A stretch of DNA of 64,000 nt from Folioceros fuciformis. Its lineage: Eukaryota > Anthocerotophyta > Anthocerotopsida > Anthocerotales. Shown piece after piece: positions 44,650-53,452 of this stretch. The DNA lies in the NCBI GenBank assembly GCA_049999805.1, contig JBNGIO010006303.1, forward strand, positions 139,775-203,774. Reading direction: 5' to 3'. A model generated the notes under the pieces. It ran no database searches. It saw only the letters and a list, made by a program, of their open reading frames with translations, and was not told the DNA's origin. Position numbers and translations under genes: made by a program. Every line of letters begins with the position of its first letter. The first letter of the stretch is position 1.

Positions 44650-44921
44650 GAGAAGATGTCTTCATTCTTTGTGATCTTTAGAACAACGACAAGTACGAAA
44701 CTCTATGTGGTCTTTTGAACAATAGCAAGTACGAATAGATTATAAGCATGAAAATTTATCATAGTCGCAAGATTAGTGTTTCCTCGTTTCTCGATGGTAG
44801 CCTTCTTTCTTTTCTTCTACAAAGAGTGTTGGTCAATGTGGTCTTTAGAATTGACAAGTGTTGTTTGGCAACTTCGTTAGCACAAGTGGCCACTTGTAAG
44901 CATGCTTTGGTGCCACACTTT

Positions 44922-44971
44922 TGAAGTGATAAAGGGCTTACTTGCCAATAAGTAGGTCCTTTATCATTTCA
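44922..44971. repeat. Inverted repeat (hairpin), about 20-bp arms
   Basis: tgaagtgataaagggcttac and its imperfect reverse complement gtaggtcctttatcatttca are separated by a few bases. It could form a hairpin or be the remnant of a MITE. Confidence 0.65.
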
Positions 44972-45112
44972 CATCACCACATTATCAGAGTTGTAGGTAG
45001 TTACAAGTTTAATATTAAAGGCGCTAATATCTTTATGGTCTTTGTGGCTTTTGCCTCTATGGGGTTGATATTTGAGGTTTGATATTTGAGCTAAACCATA
45101 CCAAACTAGTTA

Positions 45113-45182
45113 CCATAGGTCATTATCGTAGGTAAAACACCAGCCGGGATGGTTGGTGTTTTACCTATGGTAGTGACCTATG
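45113..45182. repeat. Inverted repeat with 30-bp arms
   Basis: Arms at 45113-45142 and 45153-45182 pair with about four mismatches around a 10-base loop (ccataggtcattatcgtagg... against ...cctatggtagtgacctatgg). A MITE or a small-RNA-forming hairpin is possible. Confidence 0.75.
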
Positions 45183-45425
45183 GTGACCACATCTAATACA
45201 AGATGCAAATGAGATGGGTTATCATAGTGCAGAGGCAATGTCCATGGACCCGGGGCATGGAAGGGTTGCCTCATTGTAGTGTTGGGCTCACTAAATCAAT
45301 TCATAGCTTTCTTTCTAGGCTTTTATGGAAGCTGCATGTTACCTTAAACTGGCTGTTATCAGTAACATATTACCATAAGCAGTTTTGCAATTTGTAGGCT
45401 ACTACACGATGCCGTAGCTATTACC

Positions 45426-45525
45426 NNNNNNNNNNNNNNNNNNNNNNNNNNNNNNNNNNNNNNNNNNNNNNNNNNNNNNNNNNNNNNNNNNNNNNNNNNN
45501 NNNNNNNNNNNNNNNNNNNNNNNNN
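45426..45525. other. Assembly gap (100 N)
   Basis: 100 unknown bases. Confidence 1.
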
Positions 45526-45644
45526 CCTCCGCCTATTTGAAATGACTAGGAGATGAGCGTCCTACCTCCACCCATTTGAAATGAGTACGAGATGAGCATC
45601 CGAGTTTATGTTTTTTTGTCTCTTTAAAGACGAAACACTTCATT

Positions 45645-45832
45645 ATCAATACATTGCCCAATAATATGTGCATAATAAGACACATTTCCCAATAACATGT
45701 GCACAATAAAGACACATTTCCCANNNNNNNNNNAAGACACATTTCCCAATAACATGTGCACAATAAAGACACATTTCCCAATAACATGTGCACAATAAAG
45801 ACGCATTTCCCAATAACATGTGCACAATAAAG
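45645..45832 (+). repeat. 32-bp tandem repeat
   Basis: The unit cacatttcccaataacatgt plus gcacaataaaga repeats five to six times at a 32-bp period. A 10-base gap (45724-45733) lies inside. There are no spacers, so it is a simple tandem array. Confidence 0.9.
45724..45733. other. Assembly gap (10 N)
   Basis: Ten unknown bases, probably marking collapsed repeat units. Confidence 1.
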
Positions 45833-46095
45833 AAGAGATAATGTTATGACCAAGTGATTTGTGGGTATTTATGCATCGAGTTTCATGTAGTATCATAGTT
45901 GGGAGCCCTCCATCTGGCTCTTTGAGTATTTGGCAGTAGCATTATGTCAATCATAGCAACCCAGTGATTGGGGGAGTTGATTTGGGTGCTGGCCAGGTGG
46001 CACTTAGATAAGACCCCTACACTGTAGACAGGCTCTCAGACATTCAAAGGTACTGACTTCTTCAAACATGCACCCTTTGTATGTGGACATCGATT

Positions 46096-46100
46096 GTCCA
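46096..46100. repeat. Target-site duplication of copia D, left
   Basis: GTCCA here and again at 52286-52290, immediately outside the two LTRs. Confidence 0.85.
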
Positions 46101-46416
46101 TAAAGAACTAGTTGTAGGATTGACAGATGCTGAGAATCAAGAAGGCACAAGAGAAAAAAAACTGATTAATTATTATCAGGACCGTATGGCCTTATAAAGG
46201 GCAGAGGCCAAGGCACAAGAAAAAAAAAGTGATTAATTATTATCAGGACCGTATGGCCTTATAAAGGGCAGAGGCCTCGGTTTGTGGTGCCCCTAAAATG
46301 TGTCGTTCTGATTCAGGTCACGACCTTACGTTGCACCCCTAATAATCTAGCGTTTTGCTTAATTAAATAAAGGATGATTAATAATTACTGGATAAATAAT
46401 CCTAACTCTATCTATA
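46101..46416 (-). repeat. Copia D 3' LTR with 67-bp internal duplication
   Basis: It matches the 249-bp 5' LTR but is 67 bp longer. The block from aaggcacaag through gggcagaggcc, which includes the likely TATA region (TTTATAAGG on the minus strand), is present twice in tandem. Confidence 0.9.
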
Positions 46417-46426
46417 CTCCCTTTTA
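46417..46426 (-). promoter_or_regulatory. Polypurine tract of copia D
   Basis: On the minus strand taaaagggag lies directly before the TATAG start of the 3' LTR. Confidence 0.85.
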
Positions 46427-46486
46427 GCCAAGATTTATTCCAAGAGTTGTTGCAGTACACATTGTACTTGCGACAGAATTTCTCCG

Positions 46487-46889
46487 ATGGCGGAGTTGCT
46501 GGAGATTGTGTTGATGTTGGCCATCCTTGCGATGTTGATGCGATGCTGTCATGTTTTCCAGCTCTATAATGGATTCTCCAAGCTGCTGACGTTGGAGAAC
46601 GAGCTGGAGGCAGCTCAACCAAAAAAATGTGTTCCAGGTGCTCCATTCCGCTTTCTTCCATACTGTCTTGACAAGTTCGTGTACGCTGGCTGCGAATTCA
46701 CCAAGGATGGTAGGCAGTTCATAAAATATAGTAAGTTTGTTGTGAGATTACTCCCAATGCTTGCCTTGTTCCGTGGTGTGCAGCTGACCAGTTGTGTTGC
46801 TTGACGCAGAACCTTGGTGGCAGTGCACCTCCAAGATGCCGATCAGGCAATTTCAAGCTCCTGTCTGCAATGTTAGATTTCCAAGCTAG
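46487..46889 (+). CDS. Antisense two-exon small gene carried by copia D
   Basis: Opposite in direction to the element, it fills the space between the pol stop (46906) and the polypurine tract. Exon 1 is 46487-46730, the intron 46731-46809 (79 bp, GTAAGT...GCAG, phase 1), and exon 2 46810-46889 with TAG. The product is about 107 residues: an N-terminal hydrophobic helix (LLEIVLMLAILAMLM), a short helical segment ending in LENELEAAQ, a cysteine-containing block (CVPGAPFRFLPYC, KFVYAGCEF), and after the intron a PWWQCTSKMPIRQF block. The copy in element B shares the helix, both blocks, and the intron position and phase. Without splicing the frame runs on to 46804. No known family is recognised. 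The start ATG at 46487 lies 60 bp from the LTR, so antisense transcription from the LTR would drive it. It could be a captured host exon pair. Confidence 0.65.
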
Positions 46890-46905
46890 ATGGTAGGTGC
46901 TAGGA

Positions 46906-49900
46906 CTAAGCATCTGGATTCTTCACTAATCCCATGGCGGCTGAGAGTTTCTCATGCTTCTCCCAAGGTAGTGCTTTAGTGAGCATGTCATCTAGGTTCT
47001 CATGAGTAGAGACATATTGGAGAGTGTCTTGTCCCTCTGCAATGACCTGCCTCATGAAACGATGCTTAATTTCTATGTGCTTTGTGCGAGCATGCAGCAT
47101 TGGGCTTTGTGATAGGGCTATGGCTGACTGATTGTCACTTAGGAGGACTGTTGGTTGTGTCTAGGGTTCTCCAAGAGATGCCATTAGTTCCCTTCCATGA
47201 ATTATGTCATGTGCTGCTGTTGTGGTTGCAATGTACTCCGCTTCCGTGGAGGACAAAGCCACCACCTGTTGCTTCTTTGAATGCCATGCTATGATTGTAG
47301 AATCTCCTGCATCCCTTCCTAGCATTAGGCAATGAGCAGAGATTGACTTCCTACTATCTATATTCGCTGCCCAGTCAGCATCACAGTAGTAGGTTAGTAG
47401 CAGGCTCTTCGGTCTTTGCTTGTATAGCAGTCCAAGGTTGGATGTGCCCACCAGGTATTGGAAGATCTATTGGACAACATTCCAATGAGCAGTACCATAG
47501 TTGGAGAGAAACTGTGAGGTCACTCCCACTGAATGTGCAAGATCGGGTCTGGTCCAGTTCCTGAAGTAGATGCAAACTCCCACTGCAGGCCTGTATGGCA
47601 CCTTCTCCATCTCAAGTCTTTCGGCTTACGTCTTAGGACATTGTTCTAGAGTCAACTTCTCACCTGCCACCATTGGTGTTGATGCAGGCTTGGCATCCTG
47701 GAGCCTAAAACGTGCAAGCACTTGTGCTACAAACTGTGCTTGGTGTATGAAGATGATGTGCCTAGACAAGTTCTGGTGGATGTGGATTCCAAGAAAGAAT
47801 GCTAATTGACCAAGGTCTGTCATGGAGAACTCGGCTGTGAGGAATCCTTTTACTTTTGCCATATGTTGCGGGCTACTTGCTATGATAATTGCATCATCTA
47901 CGTACAGGGCAAGGTAGACAACGCCATTGCTATCATGCAACTTCTAGACATTGGAGTCTGCTTGACTTTGCTCAAATCCACACTTTTTCAGGTATGTATC
48001 TATCCTTTTATACCACGCTTGTGGTGACTGCTTGAGTCCATAGATAGTTTTCACTAATCTACATACCTTTTGTGGATGCGCAGGGTCTACATGGCCTTCT
48101 GGTTGCTTCATGAAGATTGTCTCTTTTAGATTTCCATTGAGGAAAGCAGTCTTTACATCCATGTGCTGAAGCATATAGTCATGTTGAGCTGCAATTGCTA
48201 GAAGAGCTCGAATTGAAGTAGCACGTACCACAGGTGAGAAGGTCTATGTGTAGTCAAGACCTTCCACCTGACTGTAGCCACGAGCAACCAGTCTAGCTTT
48301 AAATCTGCCAATAGTACCATCCGCTCCCAATTTTCAGTATTGTCTTGGACTGAAACTTCTTGTGTTGTTTCTCCATCAAGGGTTTCATCATCTGGAAAAT
48401 CAGATGGCTTCTCATTGAAGTCAATCTCTACAGGTTGTGTAGACTGAGTAGGGTTTAGGGTTGAAACACTTGTGTGTTGAGAGGAAGTGGACTCTAGTAG
48501 GGATACTTCAGAGTCTTGACCGTTTTCAGATATCTGCTGAATAACTTGGTCTAGCAAACCTCAACTTGTGGATGGATTGAGCAAAAGCTGCTCGTTGAAG
48601 ATGACACTGCGTGCATGGATGGTAGACCGGGTGTTTGGGTCAAAAAGCTTGTAACCCTTAATCCCTTCTATGTATCCTACAAAGACATACTTCTTGGCTT
48701 TGTAATCTAACTTGACACGTTGTTTTCCACTCAGGTGTGCATAGGCTAGGGAACCAAAGATCCTCAAATAATTTATGCGGGGTCTATGACTGGTCCAACG
48801 TTGAAAAGGAGTGGCTCCAGCATAAGCAGAGGTAGGGACTCTATTCTTGATGTAGACAGCAGTAGCAATTACTTATCCCCAATAGGATCTTGGTAACCCT
48901 GCAAGTTTTAGCATCGCCTTGGCTTGTTCCTGCAAATGCTTGTTGGTTAGCTCAACCAAAGGGTTCTACGAGGAAGTGTATGGCACTGTAAATTGTCGTG
49001 CTATTCCCTGGTCCTCGCAGTAAGCCTTAAACTCGTTGGAGGTATACTCCCCTCCATTGTCACTGCGTAGAGCCTTGAGTTGCTCCCCAGTTTGACGCTG
49101 AGCAAAAGTGACGAACTCCTGGAAGCAGCCAAGGGTCTCACTCTTTTGTTTGATCAAGTAGATTATGGTGTACCTGCTCCAGTCATCTATGAAAGAAAGG
49201 AAGTACATGGATCCACCAAGAGAAGGGGTGGACATGGGTCCACAAAGATCCAAATGCACAAGCTCCAGAAGTTTAGTGGCTCTGGTGGGGTTTTTATCCT
49301 TGTAGGGAAGGCAGTGGTGCTTCCCGAAGATGCATGCTTCATTGTTGGTTGCAGGATTGAAGCATGAAGTTTTCCTGATACAGGGAGTTGCTAGCCACCA
49401 TACTCTTGAGCTTGTCAAAGTTCACATGCCCTAGCTGGCAATGCCACAACATAGTCTCCTCCTTCTTCTTAATGTCTTGGGTGACATTGACATGTGCAGT
49501 GGAGGGTTTTTGACTAAGCTTTGATGTGATGTTCAAGTGGTACAGGTCATGAAGAGGTGTGCCCTTAGCTAAGACCTTGTTCTTATACAGTGGATCAGTG
49601 ATGACCCAGTGAAGGCCAAAGAAGGATACCTCTAAGACATTTTGTGTTGTAAGCTTACAAACATAAACAAGGTTCTTCTTCATTGAAGGGACATGTAGTA
49701 CATCTAACAAGTGAAGGGTCATTCTGTCTGATAGAAGGACAGGCACTGTGCCTATGCCCTCTATGTGCAGCCCACTGTCATCGCCTAGTAAGACAAATTG
49801 ACCATGTGAAACTGTCCTATACTCAAAGAAGGAATTCTTGGAATGGCAAATATGTGCAAATGCACCTGAATCTATAAACCAGGCGTGTTTGTGTGACACT

Positions 49901-50867
49901 GTGGACACCATGCATACAGCTAGGATTGTGTTGCCCTTATGCTGTACAATTTTTGATTCTACTGGAGTCGTCCTTCTCGGCTCTCCAGACTTTTTCTTTC
50001 TACAGTCTGCCTCCCAGTGGCCGAGGATTAGGCACCAATTGTAGGGCCCCTTCTTCTTTGTAGAAGTTGTTGGTCGCTTCTTATTGTTGTTATTGTTGTT
50101 TTGCCAAGGCTGACGAGGTGGTTGTCTCTTAGGGCCCCTAGTTGCGTAGAGCGCCATGTTGGAGGATTCTCCCCTGAGGGAGGTACCACTCCTGCTTGCT
50201 TTGCGTGTGGATTCTTCCTCGAGAAGACATCCAATCACCTCTGAGAGAGTAACAGCGGGGACCTGACCTGCTGCAACAGCTTGAGCTATGTTTCGAAGGG
50301 AAGCATTTTTATTGCATACAAAAGTTCTGTAACTTCCTGGTAGAGAGAGAAGCAGAGCCACTACTGCTTGCATTTCAGTTGTTTTTGTCCCGCTGGAGGA
50401 TAGCCTGGATCTCAAGGTCCTGAACCTTATCACATGCTGCTCAACTGAATCAGTCTCCCTCATCTTGCATTATAAAAGTCTCTTGTGGCACTCGCCATGG
50501 AGGTACCGTTTGTCACTTGATAAACTTGGACAAGAGAATCCCATGCAGCTTTAGTAGATTCTGCGTCGTGGGTATGATACATCATACTTCTATCTAAAGC
50601 AAACTTTATGACACCAATAGCTCTCAAGTCTAATTTAACCCATGCATCTATATCAGCTTGTGGGGAGCCTAGAAGAGGCCTAGGCGATGCACCCGTGACT
50701 ACATCCCATAAATCATGCTCTTTTAAAATAGTTTGAACTCTTAAAGACCAAATGTCAAATTGAGAGCCCGTGAACCTATCTCTCTCCTTGAAATCAATTT
50801 TTAGGTTATGCACGGTGGTGTTGTGAGTCACGGTTTGGGGTTGCTGATGAGCCATGTTTGAGATCAC
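46906..50867 (-). pseudogene. Copia D gag-pol, many stops and a deletion
   Basis: Gag starts near 50867 (DFKERDRFTGSQFDIW), shifts frame at about 50460, and ends in a zinc knuckle whose first cysteine is tyrosine (YNWCLILGHWEADC). Protease FIDSGAFAHIC is near 49870. The pre-integrase block (LWHCQLGHVNFDKLKSM) and integrase (SDNGGEYTSNEF near 49050) follow, with stops near 48966 and 48870. Between integrase and RT (about 48200-48300) sequence appears deleted. Reverse transcriptase keeps YVDD at 47893-47904 but has stops near 47944, 47626 and 47470. RNase H ends at 46906. Confidence 0.9.
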
Positions 50868-51229
50868 TATGTGTAATGCTCTGGTGTCATGTGCTACAGA
50901 GAATGCATGTGCTAGGTGCGCTAGCTGTGCGGCTTGAAGGTTGAAGGTGGCTAAGGTGGAGCTACCTTGCGATTTTGGACTTTGTGGAGAAAAGGACTTG
51001 GATTGAGGTCAAGAGGATCTACTGGGAGATGCACGCCTCTTCCGACACCATGGCCACGACCACGACCTCTGCCGCATTGGCTCCTTCCTCCTCTTGCTCC
51101 AGAGCCATGTGATATCCACCAGGCATGCTACAGCGGCAGCCGCACCTCCTCTTCTAGAGCTAAGAGCTGTTGGACGTGCTTTGGGAAGATCTCCTCCATG
51201 GCTTGAATCATCTTGTCCAAGTCTGTCCT

Positions 51230-51763
51230 CTAGTCTTTGGGTTTTTCGTGAGCCGGGGCTGTCGTGGATGGCGCAGGTCTTGCCGGCACTAGGGTTGCGC
51301 CGCGTGGGAGCAGGTGTGGCTGCTGCTGCTTCTTCACGAAATGTTGATCCAGGTCTGACTCTTGTGCAAGTGCAAAGACTGGCCCAGATAGGCTACTGAT
51401 CAAATGTAAGAGGCAGTTGATGTGCTTGGTTTGTGCTTCAACTTTGTGAGTCAGGTGAGCGACTTGCTGCCTGGTTTGGACAAGCTGCGACTTCACGAGA
51501 TCATAAACTTCTGTGGAGACATGGTCTGGCGGACGGAAGCATGCATTCAGATTGCAGGTGTGGCAGGTTGCTGAACGGGCAGCCAGCGGGTGTGAGAGAG
51601 AAATGTCTTGTGCATTTGCTATCTCTTGTCTAATCGGCCTGCGCAGGTTCAGTAGGGGATTTGGCTGTGGATAGGGTCTGTGCAAGGGTGTGCACTGTGT
51701 GTGTGCAGGGACACGGACTGGATTGGACGCAAAGAAATTGATGCGTTTGTGTTGTGACTCCAC
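51230..51763 (-). CDS. Pre-gag reading frame of copia D (ORF0)
   Basis: A stop-free 177-codon frame upstream of gag, on the element strand. It carries NLRRPIRQEIANAQDISLSH, an ATCHTCNLNACF motif, a predicted helix with heptad-like spacing (VKSQLVQTRQQVAHLTHKVE) and a Pro/Ala-rich tail. The LRR-x-x-x-x-EI block, the ATC-x-x-C motif and the helix occur in the same order upstream of gag in element B. The first codon may not be ATG, so it could be part of a longer Gag precursor. Function is unknown. Confidence 0.5.
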   Translation of the reverse strand: MESQHKRINFFASNPVRVPAHTQCTPLHRPYPQPNPLLNLRRPIRQEIANAQDISLSHPLAARSATCHTCNLNACFRPPDHVSTEVYDLVKSQLVQTRQQVAHLTHKVEAQTKHINCLLHLISSLSGPVFALAQESDLDQHFVKKQQQPHLLPRGATLVPARPAPSTTAPAHEKPKD

Positions 51764-52024
51764 GGTTTCCCCTGTCTGCCTGCGAAAGGATCTGAATGCT
51801 GGTTTCTCCTACTTCTTGGTCTCGGCATAGCGCTGTATGATCATGTGTAGTAATGCTCTATAGCAGCGGCGAGGAATACATCTGCCATGCTACCAAAACG
51901 GGTGAGGGCTGCTTTGAGACCAGAAACTACTACTATGAATTTATCATAGAAGAGATTGTTAATGAAATTCGTGCTCTGGGAGGCCTCACAAATTTCTGGT
52001 GGCACGGCAGGATCCATTATGCTA

Positions 52025-52036
52025 GCTTTGATACCA
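52025..52036 (-). promoter_or_regulatory. Primer-binding site of copia D
   Basis: On the minus strand TGGTATCAAAGC directly follows the LTR end TTCTTTA. It resembles the initiator methionine tRNA site. Confidence 0.85.
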
Positions 52037-52285
52037 TAAAGAACTAGTTGTAGGATCGACAGATGTTGAGAATCAAGAAGGCACAAGAGAAAAAAAACTA
52101 ATTAATTATTGTTAGGGCCATATGGCCTTATAAAGGGTAGAGGCCTCGGTTTGTGGTGCCCCTAAAATGTGTCGTTTTGATTCAGGTCACGACCTTACGT
52201 CGCACCCCTAATAATTTAGCGTTTCGCTTAATTAAATAAAGTCTGATTAATAAATACTGGATAAATAATCCTAGCTCTATCTATA
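52037..52285 (-). repeat. Copia D 5' LTR
   Basis: 249 bp, matching the 3' LTR apart from the 67-bp duplication and scattered substitutions. A TTTATAAGG box lies near 52130 on the minus strand. Confidence 0.9.
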
Positions 52286-52487
52286 GTCCAGCAGGGTTTG
52301 TTGATAGGAGGTCTTGTTGTGTTCGGACATTCCCACAAAATAGCCCTCATCTACAAGTAGGTTGAAGGTATGTAACACCTTCGTGGATGGTCCAACTAGT
52401 GGGTCTATTTTCGGTCCTGGTGGGAAGTTACAAAGTTGCCCGACTCTCCATCACTAACGTCGATGACAACGCTAGAGAAAAGTGTGT
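52286..52487. other. Spacer between copia D and the 73-bp repeat
   Basis: It starts with the right GTCCA target-site duplication. No gene recognised. Confidence 0.5.
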
Positions 52488-52648
52488 GGTAGACCATGTT
52501 TTGCCTCTGTTCTCCAATCCTCTCAGCATATACATGGATGTGGAGCCCATTAGTGTGTGCGGTAGACCATGTTTTGCCTCCGTTCTTCAATCCTCTCAGC
52601 ATATACATGGATGTGGAGCCCATTAGAGTGTGCGGTAGACCATGTTTT
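52488..52648 (+). repeat. 73-bp tandem repeat, interrupted by copia A
   Basis: The unit starting ggtagaccatgttttgcctc occurs at 52488, 52561 and 52634 (period exactly 73). The third copy is cut after GTTTT by element A and resumes at 57742. Confidence 0.9.
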
Positions 52649-52943
52649 TGTAGGGTTATTAAAGCCCAATGTGCTTAGACTAATGTGTTTAGTCTAAGAT
52701 TAGTGTCTGGTTAAGTATCATTAGCTTAGATTAGCTTAAGCTAATCTATAGGAAGCGTCTTGCGCAGCTTGCTTCCTATGCGCTTCTTGTGAAGCTTTCT
52801 AGGGAGCTCTTCTAGAGGGTATAAATACCCCCTTGAGCTCCTTTGCATATTGAGACCTTTTGTGAGAGTGTAACCTCTCTTTCTCCTCTCCTCCTTGCCT
52901 CCTCTTGTCCTCTCTTTCACCATGCTCTTCTAGCGATCCTTCA
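52649..52943 (+). repeat. Copia A 5' LTR
   Basis: 295 bp from TGTAGGGTTATT to GATCCTTCA, with TATAAATA at 52820-52827. Confidence 0.95.
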
Positions 52944-52945
52944 AG

Positions 52946-52957
52946 TGGTATCTGAGC
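52946..52957 (+). promoter_or_regulatory. Primer-binding site of copia A
   Basis: TGGTATCTGAGC, two bases after the LTR, is close to the initiator methionine tRNA site TGGTATCAGAGC. Confidence 0.85.
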
Positions 52958-53452
52958 TTGGTTGTGGAGCTTGGATTGTGGAGCAAGGATGATAGGCTCG
53001 GGTTGCTGCGGAAAAGGTGCACAAGTGGGCTTCGGAGTGAGCACGCTGCTGGGTGCAAGGATCTCAGCGTAGAGAAGGAGCCGAAGCCGGGGACCCGGAC
53101 ATGAACACAGAGGGCGCAAGGGCACCAGCTCTGCGCGCGGGGATGAGCAGGCCCCAGCCCCCGGGGCTACGCAGACGCCGAGAGCAAGGGTGTGCACGCC
53201 GAACTAACCCCGACCGCGGAAGTCAGGATCCCGATCAGACGCCGAGAGCAAGGGTGTGCGCGCCGAACTAACCCCGACCGCAGAAGTCAGGATCCCGATC
53301 AGACGACGAGAGACATTCCAGTTGTGAGCGACCAAGGCCCAAGTTGTGGAAGTTTGATTCGGAACATGTTGTGAGGGTAACTTTTAGAATCTACATTGCA
53401 TTCCGACTGTTTTCTATCTAGCCTTTAGCTTCATTTGCATCGATTTTGAAAC
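52958..53452 (+). other. Copia A leader with an internal tandem repeat
   Basis: A block of about 70 bp (gacgccgagagcaagggtgt, gcgccgaactaaccccgacc, gcggaagtcaggatcccgat) is present twice between 53170 and 53305. No coding similarity. Confidence 0.6.

Larger units (their letters stand above)
44025..46095. other. AT-rich intergenic DNA with small repeats
   Basis: No gene was recognised. It holds a short telomere-like motif, two inverted repeats, a 32-bp tandem array and two gaps, listed separately. Confidence 0.5.
46101..52285 (-). mobile_element. Ty1/copia element D, full length but decayed
   Basis: A 6185-bp element on the minus strand, with LTRs at 46101-46416 (3') and 52037-52285 (5'), a primer-binding site next to the 5' LTR, a polypurine tract next to the 3' LTR and a 5-bp GTCCA duplication. 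The LTR termini are not TG/CA: in element orientation they start TATAGATAG and end TTCTTTA. Contents in element order: pre-gag frame, gag-pol, then an antisense two-exon gene. It is a diverged relative of element B. Confidence 0.9.

Noticed and set aside
45645-45832. CRISPR-like regular repeats
   Set aside because: Contiguous 32-bp units without spacers, in a plant nuclear context: a simple tandem repeat.
52405-52623. Minus-strand 72-codon repeat protein
   Set aside because: Translation of the 73-bp tandem repeat.
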